Position numbers and translations under genes: made by a program. 64,000 bases of DNA from Multivorans sp965238135 (GTDB lineage Bacteria > Acidobacteriota > Thermoanaerobaculia > Multivoradales > Multivoraceae), in NCBI GenBank assembly GCA_965238135.1, contig OZ250177.1:1302001-1366000 (forward strand). The letters are read 5' to 3'. Every line of letters starts with the position of its first letter. Within the stretch, counting starts at the first letter, position 1. The notes under the pieces were generated by a model that did not search any database, had not been told where the DNA came from, and worked only from the letters and a program-made list of their open reading frames with translations. This document shows, piece after piece, positions 40,620 through 50,764 of the stretch.

Positions 40620-43291
40620 GCGGTGGCCGGGTTCGGTGCGTTCGGGTCGATGCCGTACGCCGCAATGGCCTTCGCCGGCGCCTCGGATTCGACTTCTCCG
40701 TTGTCGGCCAGGGAGGCGAGCGCCGCGACCACGATGTGCCTGCGGTCGACCTCGAAGAAGGAGCGCAACTGTTCGCGGGTGTCGCTGCGGCCGAAGCCGT
40801 CGGTGCCGAGCGTCCGGTACGGTCCTGGCACGAAGGCCCGAATCTGGTCGGTGAAGACCTTCATGTAGTCGCTCGCGCCGATGGTGACGCCGCCGCGCCC
40901 GGTGAGGCACTCGCGCACGTAGGAGGTTCTTTTCTCCTCGCCGGGATGGAGCCGGTTCCAGCGCTCGACCTCCAGACCGTCGCGGCGCAGCTCGTTGAAA
41001 CTGGTCGCCGACCAGACTTCCGTGGACACCTTCCAGTCCGCCTCCAGCATCTCGGCCGCGGCCTCCGCCTCGCGCAGGATGGCGCCCGAGGCAAGCAGGG
41101 TCGCGCGCCGGCGGTGGCGCGAACCGGGCCGGATCCGGTGCAGGCCGCGACGGATGCCGTCTTCGGCGCCGGCGGGCATCCCGGGGTGCTCGTAGTTCTC
41201 GTTCAGCGTCGTCAGGTAGTAGAAGACCGGCTCTTCCTCGGCGTACATCCGTCGCAGGCCGTCCTGGAGGATCACCGCGAGTTCGTAGGCGTAGGTCGGG
41301 TCGTAGGAGACGCAGTTCGGGACCGTCGACGCGGCCAGGTGGCTGTGGCCGTCCTGGTGCTGCAGGCCCTCCCCGTTGAGCGTCGTCCGCCCCGAAGTGC
41401 CGCCGATCAGGAAGCCCCGCGCCTGCATGTCGGCCGCGGCCCAGATCAGGTCGCCGACGCGCTGGAACCCGAACATCGAGTAGAAGATGAAGAACGGGAT
41501 CATGTGGAACCCGTGGTTGGCGGCAGAGGTTCCGGCCGCCATCCAGGAACAGAGCGACCCGGCCTCGTTGATCCCCTCCTGCAGCATCTGTCCGTCCCGG
41601 GCCTCCTTGTAGGGCGCGATCTTGTGCGCGTCGACCGGTTCGTAGAGCTGGCCGGTGGGGGCGTAGATGCCGAGCTGCCGGAACATGCCCTCCATGCCGA
41701 ACGTGCGCGCCTCGTCGGCGACGATCGGCACCAGGCGGTTGCGGATCGCAGGATCCCGCGTGAGCAGCGTCAGCAGGCGCACGAACGCCATCGTCGTGGA
41801 GAAGGCGCGGCCCCGGCTCGACCGCAGCAGGGCGTCGAAAGCGGCGAGCTCGGGCACTGCGAGCGGCGTCGCGGCAAAAGCCCGCGCCGGGAGGAAGCCG
41901 CCCAGCGCCTCGCGACGCTCCTTCATGTACCGGATCTCCGGGCTGTCGTCCGGCGGACGGTAGAAGGGGGTCTCCTCCAGCTCCTCGTCCGAGACCGGGA
42001 TGTCGAGACGGTCGCGGTAGCCGGTCAGCGCCCGCAACCCCATCTTCTTCTGCTGGTGGGTGATGTTCATCCCCTCACCGGCCTCGCCCATGCCGTAGCC
42101 CTTGACCGTCTTGGCCAGGATCACGGTCGGTTGCCCGGTGTGCCTGACCGCGGCGGCGTAGGCGGCGTAGATCTTGTGCGGGTCGTGGCCTCCGCGGTTC
42201 AGCCGCCAGATGTCCTCGTCGGTGAGGTGGGCCACCATCGCCTTGAGTTCCGGGTACTTGCCGAAGAAGTGCTCGCGCACGAAGCCGCCGTCCTGGCTCG
42301 CCTTGTACGCCTGGTACTCGCCGTCGACCGCCTCCTCCATGCGCCGCCGGAGCAGTCCATGGCGGTCGCGGGCGAGCAGCGGATCCCAGTACGACCCCCA
42401 GACCACCTTGACCACGTTCCAGCCGGCGCCCCGGAACACCGCCTCGAGTTCCTGGATGATCTTGCCGTTGCCGCGAACCGGCCCGTCGAGCCGCTGCAGG
42501 TTGCAGTTGACGACGAAGATCAGGTTGTCGAGGTTCTCCCGCGAGGCCAGCGAGATGGCGCCCAGGGACTCCGGCTCGTCCATCTCGCCGTCGCCCATGA
42601 ATGCCCAGACCTTGCGGCGCTCGGTGTCGAGCAGACCCCGGTCGTGGAGGTACTTCATGAACCGGGCCTGGTAGATCGCCATCAGCGGCCCGAGCCCCAT
42701 GGACACCGTCGGGTACTGCCAGAAGTCCGGCATCAACCAGGGATGCGGATAGGACGAGAGGCCTCCCGGCCCCGCCTCGCGACGGAAACTGAGCAGGTCC
42801 TCTTCGCTCAGTCGCCCCTCGAGGAAGGCGCGGGCGTAGATGCCGGGCGAGGAATGGCCCTGGATCATGACCAGGTCGCCGCCGTGGTCCTCGGAGGGAG
42901 CGTGGAAGAAGTGGTTGAAGCCCACGTCGTAAAGCGTCGCGGCGGAGGCAAACGACGCGATGTGCCCGCCGAGGCCCTCGTAGTCGTGATTGGCCCGCAC
43001 CACCATCGCCATCGCGTTCCAGCGGATGATGCTGCGGATTCGCCACTCGAGATCAGCGTCACCCGGCGACGGCGCCTGCGCGTGCACCGGGATCGTGTTC
43101 AGGTACGCCGTTGTCGCCTTGTAGGGCAGGTACGCGCCGGACCGGCGCGCCTTCTCGACCAGGGCCTCGAGCAGGTAGTGGGCGCGCTCAGGGCCTTCCC
43201 GCTCCATCACCGCTTCCAGCGCTTCCAGCCACTCCGCGGTTTCCGCGGGTTCGATGTCGTGGCGCGCCTTGTCGATGGGGTCCATGTACAT
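40616..43291 (-). CDS. aceE: Pyruvate dehydrogenase E1 component, homodimeric type
   Basis: 891 residues, the size of the single-chain AceE. The thiamine diphosphate motif is 'GDGEMDEPES' through 'VNCNLQRLDGPVRGN'. 'GHSSPGIYARAFLEGRL' and 'MITHQQKKMG'-type text ('NITHQQKKMGLRAL') are AceE landmarks. 'DEARTFGMEGMFRQLGIY' marks the transketolase-like pyrimidine domain. It decarboxylates pyruvate and acetylates lipoyl-E2. It heads the E1-E2-E3 operon. Start MYMDP or MDP six bases later; no strong ribosome site. Confidence 0.96.
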   Translation of the reverse strand: MYMDPIDKARHDIEPAETAEWLEALEAVMEREGPERAHYLLEALVEKARRSGAYLPYKATTAYLNTIPVHAQAPSPGDADLEWRIRSIIRWNAMAMVVRANHDYEGLGGHIASFASAATLYDVGFNHFFHAPSEDHGGDLVMIQGHSSPGIYARAFLEGRLSEEDLLSFRREAGPGGLSSYPHPWLMPDFWQYPTVSMGLGPLMAIYQARFMKYLHDRGLLDTERRKVWAFMGDGEMDEPESLGAISLASRENLDNLIFVVNCNLQRLDGPVRGNGKIIQELEAVFRGAGWNVVKVVWGSYWDPLLARDRHGLLRRRMEEAVDGEYQAYKASQDGGFVREHFFGKYPELKAMVAHLTDEDIWRLNRGGHDPHKIYAAYAAAVRHTGQPTVILAKTVKGYGMGEAGEGMNITHQQKKMGLRALTGYRDRLDIPVSDEELEETPFYRPPDDSPEIRYMKERREALGGFLPARAFAATPLAVPELAAFDALLRSSRGRAFSTTMAFVRLLTLLTRDPAIRNRLVPIVADEARTFGMEGMFRQLGIYAPTGQLYEPVDAHKIAPYKEARDGQMLQEGINEAGSLCSWMAAGTSAANHGFHMIPFFIFYSMFGFQRVGDLIWAAADMQARGFLIGGTSGRTTLNGEGLQHQDGHSHLAASTVPNCVSYDPTYAYELAVILQDGLRRMYAEEEPVFYYLTTLNENYEHPGMPAGAEDGIRRGLHRIRPGSRHRRRATLLASGAILREAEAAAEMLEADWKVSTEVWSATSFNELRRDGLEVERWNRLHPGEEKRTSYVRECLTGRGGVTIGASDYMKVFTDQIRAFVPGPYRTLGTDGFGRSDTREQLRSFFEVDRRHIVVAALASLADNGEVESEAPAKAIAAYGIDPNAPNPATA

Positions 43292-43442
43292 GCTGTGGTG
43301 TCTGAGGGATTTACGGCGCGCGCTTGGCGCAACCCTCTAGCGGCCGATTCTACCCACCCGGGGGGATCCCGGCCCGTTGGCCTGAGGCAACTGCGAGCGA
43401 CCCGTCCCGGATTCCTCGACTGCTATCGACTGCTATGGTTCA

Positions 43443-43556
43443 CTGCGCTGGGTGTGGCTGGAACGACAGCCTGAGACCACGTTGGCCTGACCCGAGGTCA
43501 GACCTGGACGCGGAAGCCTTCGAACCTGAAACGGTTGACACCGACGTAGGGAATGC
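43443..43556 (+). promoter_or_regulatory. TPP (thi-box) riboswitch
   Basis: The 5' half reads GGGTGTGGCTGGAACGACAG then CCTGAGA, the P2/P4-side CUGAGA element that contacts the pyrimidine. A variable stem (GGCCTGACCCGAGGTCAG) follows. The 3' half reads GAACCTGAAACGGTTGACAC then CGACGTAGGGA, the conserved thi-box. It ends about five bases before the thiC ATG, so ligand binding probably blocks translation initiation. Thiamine diphosphate would repress thiC. Confidence 0.92.
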
Positions 43557-43560
43557 AGCC

Positions 43561-45465
<1,905 letters not shown>

Positions 45466-45490
45466 GCCGGCCGGGGCATCTAGACATTGC

Positions 45491-46156
45491 CTACAGCGCT
45501 TCAAGCCGCGTCAACCACGCGTTGAAGTGGGCACACTTGTCGCGCATCCGAGGCAGACCGATGACTTCGGCGAGTGCCAGACCATGTCGCACCTTCTTGT
45601 AGGCGGGCCGGAGGGCGGATAGGCGGGCCGATGGATGAGTGCTCTCACCGTCGTTCAGGTGTTCCGGACTCGCCACGCGATCAAGTGCTCTGCGCAGCTC
45701 CGTCGCTACCTGGCGCCATGCCGGTTCGACCTGCGCCAACTGGGCTGGGTTGGACAGGAGCACAGCTTCGAACTCGTAGGGCTGAACGTGCGGAAGAAAC
45801 TGCCCGGGCCCGCATCCCACAAAGTCGACCACAGCCCGATGGAGGGCGTCCTCGACGGCTTGGGCGCGAGCCAGTGGATCCGATTTCTGTGCCGCCTCGG
45901 CCCGACCGGGGAACTCGGCTGGAAGACCGTACAAGTCGAAGAAGGTCGTGACGTAGGCGTCCTCTCTTTCTCTAAGCGTGTTCCGCAAGAAACGCAGCAC
46001 CCGCTGACGGGTCAGGCCACCGCCCGCGGCCGCTTGCGAAGTCGCCACGCATCGCGGACGCAGGAAGACAGAGCCTTGACCAAGGGCAGGCGCCAGGATT
46101 CTCGATACAAACCTCTGCTCGGTCCGGCCCTCGCAGACAACCGTGACATGGATCAA
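45491..46156 (-). CDS. DUF4276 protein, TOPRIM-like
   Basis: 221 residues from TTG 46156, which overlaps the ATPase stop (TTGA); a GTG at 46192 inside the ATPase gene is also possible. 'VTVVCEGRTEQRFV' at the N-terminus and 'VTTFFDLYGLP' in the middle are the DUF4276 signatures. They correspond to the Glu and acidic/DxD-type positions of a TOPRIM fold, suggesting metal-dependent nucleic acid cleavage. 'QPYEFEAVLLSNP' is another family block. Pairing with an SMC-like ATPase recalls OLD- and PARIS-type ATPase/TOPRIM defence modules. Direct evidence of defence is lacking. Confidence 0.82.
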   Translation of the reverse strand: MIHVTVVCEGRTEQRFVSRILAPALGQGSVFLRPRCVATSQAAAGGGLTRQRVLRFLRNTLREREDAYVTTFFDLYGLPAEFPGRAEAAQKSDPLARAQAVEDALHRAVVDFVGCGPGQFLPHVQPYEFEAVLLSNPAQLAQVEPAWRQVATELRRALDRVASPEHLNDGESTHPSARLSALRPAYKKVRHGLALAEVIGLPRMRDKCAHFNAWLTRLEAL

Positions 46157-47361
46157 GGCGCAGGCCCACCGCCCACGACACCCATCTGCCACAACGCGCC
46201 CAGCGAATAGTCCTCGAGCCAGTCCTTCAAGGAGCTACTGTCGAGCCTCCGAAAGGTTGAGATGCCTCCGTCGGCCCCCACGACGATGACCTCCTCGGGC
46301 GCGAAGTGCGAAACCAGATCCGCAGATTGCGTGGATACGACGATCTGTCGCTCCTCGCTGGCGGCGTGCAGCATCTCCGCGAGCAACTCAAGCGCAAAGG
46401 GATGAAGGCCCAACTCGGGTTCGTCGATCATCACGAGGTCCGGCCCCCGGGGGCGCTCTTGAAGGAGGAGCGTCGTGAGGCAGATGAACCGAAGCACGCC
46501 GTCTGAGAGCTCGCCTGGCCCCAAGACGTGATCCGGGTAGCCGGCGCGGACCCACTCGAGAGCCGCCCGCTCGCCCGGGTCCGGCCGGATCACGAAGTTG
46601 CCGAAGGACGGCGCTGCCAGCCGAACCGTCTCGACGATCTCTCGATACCGACGCGGGTTGGTGTTGTGTAGGTCGCGCAGCACCGACGAGAGGTTCCCGC
46701 CGTCCTCCTGCAGTCGCAGGTTGTCCCGCACTCGCTGCTCACGGCGTAGTCCCGACGTGCTCCCGGTGTCCGCGAAGTGGTATCTGCGCCAAGCTGATAT
46801 CGACTCCAGCACATCGAATGCACCGATGGCTTCCGACTCCTTGTGGACTTCGGAAGAGCGAAAGTGGATCCCCTCGCCGGATGGCAGGTAGGCAACGTCG
46901 TATCCCGTTGCGCCGGCGATCGTCGGAAGGTCCGCATCCTCGCCGACGCTCCCCGAGCCTCCGACATACGAGATCTGATTCTCCAAGTACTCGACGAACT
47001 CGTCACGTACCTGCTCCACATCGCACAGCCACAACAACTCCTCGCCCTGAAACACGAGATCGTCGCCCGCCGCGGCCAGAACGAAACGGAACTCGGCGTC
47101 CTCGAAAACAAGTCGGCCCTGCACCTCCTGCGTCTCCTTCAACCCGCCGGTGAGGAGTGCGTTCACACCGCCGTTCCTGGCAACAAACACCTGGAGTTCC
47201 CCGCCCATCATGGCCGCCACCATCCGCAGCCACAGGAGGAGGTTGCTCTTGCCCGCGCCGTTGGATCCGACCAACACGTTCAGCTTCCCCAGTTCCAGGC
47301 CCCGAGCTTCCCGGATGGACCTGAAACCTCGAACGGAGATGCGATTCAGTCGTTCCATCAT
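46153..47361 (-). CDS. SMC/RecF-like AAA ATPase (AAA_21/COG4637 type)
   Basis: 402 residues from ATG 47361. Residues 6-40 read 'ISVRGFRSI' then the Walker A loop 'LVGSNGAGKSNLL'. The ABC-type signature region is 'GPGELSDGVLRF', Walker B is 'LVMIDEPELGLHP' and the switch histidine follows in 'QIVVSTQSADLVSHF'. The central ~200 residues would form the coiled or helical insertion. It is coupled to the DUF4276 gene. ATPases of this group partner nuclease-like subunits in several anti-phage systems. It is divergent from the phosphotransferase gene with a gap of about 130 bases. Confidence 0.88.
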   Translation of the reverse strand: MMERLNRISVRGFRSIREARGLELGKLNVLVGSNGAGKSNLLLWLRMVAAMMGGELQVFVARNGGVNALLTGGLKETQEVQGRLVFEDAEFRFVLAAAGDDLVFQGEELLWLCDVEQVRDEFVEYLENQISYVGGSGSVGEDADLPTIAGATGYDVAYLPSGEGIHFRSSEVHKESEAIGAFDVLESISAWRRYHFADTGSTSGLRREQRVRDNLRLQEDGGNLSSVLRDLHNTNPRRYREIVETVRLAAPSFGNFVIRPDPGERAALEWVRAGYPDHVLGPGELSDGVLRFICLTTLLLQERPRGPDLVMIDEPELGLHPFALELLAEMLHAASEERQIVVSTQSADLVSHFAPEEVIVVGADGGISTFRRLDSSSLKDWLEDYSLGALWQMGVVGGGPAP

Positions 47362-47489
47362 TGAGTCCAGGAGAGTCTCGGTCTGCGAGTCAGCGTCAAA
47401 CCTGCCGACGGGCCGCGCGCTGCGAGTGTAACGGCGTCCGCCGAGCACAAGGAGGCGGAGGTCAGGGGCCGCGCTATCATCCGCGCCCG

Positions 47490-48548
47490 ATGACGGAGAG
47501 CCGCCAGGAGAAGTTCTCGGGCACCAAGGAGGTCGCAGAGCGGCTGCGCTTCGACATCGGGCCGCTGCAGCGCTACCTCGAGCAGCACGTCGAGGGGTTC
47601 TCGGGCGAACTCCAGGTGCGGCAGTTCAGGGGCGGGCAGTCCTGCCCCACCTACCTGCTCGAGGCGGGCGGCAAGAGCTATGTGCTCCGCCGCAAACCGC
47701 CGGGCAAGCTGCTGCCTTCGGCGCACGCGGTGGACCGCGAGTACCGGGTGATGACCGCGCTCGGCGACACGGACGTGCCGGTGCCGCGGACCTACTGCCT
47801 GTGCACCGACGAGTCGGTCGTAGGGACGGTGTTCTTCGTCATGGAGCGCGTCGAGGGCCGCGTGCTGTGGGAGGCCCTGCTGCCGGGCACGGAACCCAGC
47901 GAGCGGTTCGCGATCTACGACGCGATGAACCGGACGCTCGCCCGGCTCCACGCGGTCGACTACGAAGCGGTGGGGCTCTCGACGTACGGCAAGCCGGGGA
48001 ACTACTTCGCGCGCCAGATCCACCGCTGGACGAAGCAGTACCTGGCCTCGGAAACCCGGGACATCCCGGCGATGAACGCGCTGATCGAGTGGCTGCCGGC
48101 GAACATCCCGGAGGACGACGAGACGACGATCGTCCACGGCGACTTCCGGCTCGACAACATGATCCTGCACCCCGAGCGGGCCGAGGTCATCGCGATTCTC
48201 GACTGGGAGCTGGGCACTCTCGGCCATCCGCTGGCCGACTTCAGCTACCACACGATGCAGTGGGAGATCCCGAAGGAGAAGGGCGGTCTGAAGGGGCGCG
48301 ATCTCGAGGCGCTCGGCCTGCCGACCCTCGAGCAGTACCGGGACGCGTACTGCCGACGCACGGGCCGCGACGGCATTCCGCACTGGAACTTCTACCTGGC
48401 CTACAACCTGTTCCGGAGCGCTGGCATCGCCCAGGGCATCGCCGGCCGGGTACGCGACGGCACCGCCGCAAGTTCCCACGCCAAGGAAGTGGGAGAGTCC
48501 GTGCCGCGCACCGCCGGGCTGGCCTGGGAGGTCGCGCAGCGGGCCTGA
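47490..48548 (+). CDS. Phosphotransferase-family protein (ACAD10/11 N-terminal-like)
   Basis: 352 residues from ATG 47490. The aminoglycoside phosphotransferase-like kinase fold shows 'RGGQSCPTYLLEAGGKSYVL' (nucleotide loop and lysine region, 'YVLRRKPPG'), the catalytic loop 'IVHGDFRLDNMIL' and the metal motif 'ILDWELGTLGHP'. 'MERVEGRVLW' is the hinge. Bacterial relatives of the ACAD10/11 kinase domain phosphorylate hydroxyacyl-CoA intermediates or are linked with acyl-CoA dehydrogenases; none lies beside it here. Antibiotic resistance is an unlikely role. Confidence 0.88.
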   Translation: MTESRQEKFSGTKEVAERLRFDIGPLQRYLEQHVEGFSGELQVRQFRGGQSCPTYLLEAGGKSYVLRRKPPGKLLPSAHAVDREYRVMTALGDTDVPVPRTYCLCTDESVVGTVFFVMERVEGRVLWEALLPGTEPSERFAIYDAMNRTLARLHAVDYEAVGLSTYGKPGNYFARQIHRWTKQYLASETRDIPAMNALIEWLPANIPEDDETTIVHGDFRLDNMILHPERAEVIAILDWELGTLGHPLADFSYHTMQWEIPKEKGGLKGRDLEALGLPTLEQYRDAYCRRTGRDGIPHWNFYLAYNLFRSAGIAQGIAGRVRDGTAASSHAKEVGESVPRTAGLAWEVAQRA

Positions 48549-48630
48549 ACCCCATAGGCCCTTTTCCGCCGCAGAAGAACGCGGTCGTACCACGCTCTCC
48601 TATACTCCCCGCGCCCCTGAATCGTTCTCG

Positions 48631-49923
48631 ATGGATTGGACCGCCATCCGGCTGCTGTACCTGAGCGAGCTCAGGTCGGCCCTGCGTGAGCGGTCGGTCC
48701 TGATCAACGGGATCCTGATCCCACTGTTGATGTACCCGCTGATGATGTGGGTCATGTTCTCGGGCATCCTGTTCGTCACGGCGCGCTTCGAGAGCTTCGC
48801 TTCGCGGGTCGAGATCGCGGGCCTGCCCGCCGAACACCAGGGCCTGCTCGAACGGCTGGAGGAGGAAGGCCGGATCGACATCACGGAGGTCGACGCGCCG
48901 CAGGCCGGCGCTGGCGCCGCGTACCGTGAGGAAGTCGAGGACCGCCTGCTCGCCGGCGAACTCGACGCCGCCCTGATCTTCGAGGCCACTGCGGACGCTC
49001 TCCCGGGCAACGCCGCGGTCTCGCTTCTGAGCAACGGCTCGAGCGACCAGTCCCAAACCGCGCGCGGCCGGTTGGAACGGGCCCTCTCGGCCGAGCGCTC
49101 GGCCTGGCTCGACCGGATCGCGGAACAGCACGATCTGGAGGGCGCCGAGTGGCAGGTCTTCGACGTGGAATCGAACAACCTCGCCACCGGACGCCAGATG
49201 GGGCAGTTCGTGATGGGGATGATGATCCCGCTGTTCTTCGTCTTCATGATCGCGAACGGCTGCCTCTACCCCGCGATCGACTCCACGGCCGGGGAACGCG
49301 AGCGCAACACCTGGGAGACCACGAGCACGCTCGCCACCCGGCGCATCAACATCGTCACCGCGAAGTACCTCTACGTCGCCACCATGGGCACCGTCGCCGG
49401 CGCACTCAACGCGGCCGCTATGGTCGTCTCCTTCCGCTCCTTCCTCGGGCCGCTCCTCGCCCGGTTGGGAGGCGGAGACGGGAGCGGCTTCGCCTTCGAG
49501 CTGCCCCTGAGGTCGCTCCCGGTCCTGTTCCTCACCGCCGTGTTGCTGGGCGCCCTGATCGGCGCCGCGATGATGATCCTCGCGGCCTTCGCCCGCACCT
49601 TCAAGGAAGGCCAGGCCATGGTCACACCGATCTACCTGCTCGTCATCTTCCCGGTCCTGGTCCTGAATGACCCGAGCATGGTGTTCACGCCGGCGCTCGC
49701 GAGCATCCCGGTCGTCAACGTCGTGCTGCTGCTGCGCCAGGCGATCGCCGGCAACCTGCTCTGGCTGCAGCTCGGGATCACGGTGGTGTCGAACGCCGCC
49801 GCGATCGTCGCCTGCCTGTGGCTCGCCTCGCGCGTCCTGCGGGTCGAGGAGATCGCCACCGGCGCCTTCGAGGGCAATCTGTTCCAGTTCCTGCGTCAGC
49901 AGTTCCATCCGAGCGTCCGATGA
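48631..49923 (+). CDS. ABC-2-type transporter permease (NatB-like)
   Basis: 430 residues. One N-terminal transmembrane segment ('ILIPLLMYPLMMWVMFSGIL', 28-47) is followed by a ~140-residue extracytoplasmic domain, then five hydrophobic helices from 'FVMGMMIPLFFVFMIANG' on. 'AGERERNTWETTSTLATRRI' is the conserved cytoplasmic coupling loop of NatB/ABC-2 permeases. It is the first gene of an exporter operon with the ATPase at 50000 and a second permease at 50765. The last codons ('HPSVR') and the stop lie inside a double-hairpin element. Confidence 0.9.
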   Translation: MDWTAIRLLYLSELRSALRERSVLINGILIPLLMYPLMMWVMFSGILFVTARFESFASRVEIAGLPAEHQGLLERLEEEGRIDITEVDAPQAGAGAAYREEVEDRLLAGELDAALIFEATADALPGNAAVSLLSNGSSDQSQTARGRLERALSAERSAWLDRIAEQHDLEGAEWQVFDVESNNLATGRQMGQFVMGMMIPLFFVFMIANGCLYPAIDSTAGERERNTWETTSTLATRRINIVTAKYLYVATMGTVAGALNAAAMVVSFRSFLGPLLARLGGGDGSGFAFELPLRSLPVLFLTAVLLGALIGAAMMILAAFARTFKEGQAMVTPIYLLVIFPVLVLNDPSMVFTPALASIPVVNVVLLLRQAIAGNLLWLQLGITVVSNAAAIVACLWLASRVLRVEEIATGAFEGNLFQFLRQQFHPSVR

Positions 49924-49967
49924 CGGACGCTCGGACTGGGACGCACATGGCGCGGATGCGCCATGTG
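49909..49967 (+). repeat. Double-hairpin module, copy 3, overlapping a stop codon
   Basis: Hairpin 1: CCGAGCGTCC (49909-49918), loop GATGAC, GGACGCTCGG (49925-49934). Linker ACTGGGACG. Hairpin 2: CACATGGCGC (49944-49953), loop GGAT, GCGCCATGTG (49958-49967). The permease stop TGA lies in the first loop. The loops and ACTGG match the copies at 19051 and 21081, while five stem positions differ with compensating changes. It fills most of the gap between the permease and ATPase genes. Confidence 0.8.
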
Positions 49968-49999
49968 GGTAGCCGGCCGGCAGCCAAGGGAGCAAGACC

Positions 50000-50758
<759 letters not shown>

Positions 50759-50764
50759 CGCCGA

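Noticed and set aside
40736..43474. 912-residue plus-strand frame opposite aceE
   Set aside because: Pure antisense shadow; aceE is unmistakable on the minus strand.
47490..48548. Antibiotic-resistance aminoglycoside phosphotransferase
   Set aside because: The kinase fold is shared, but length and blocks match the ACAD10/11-like metabolic group.
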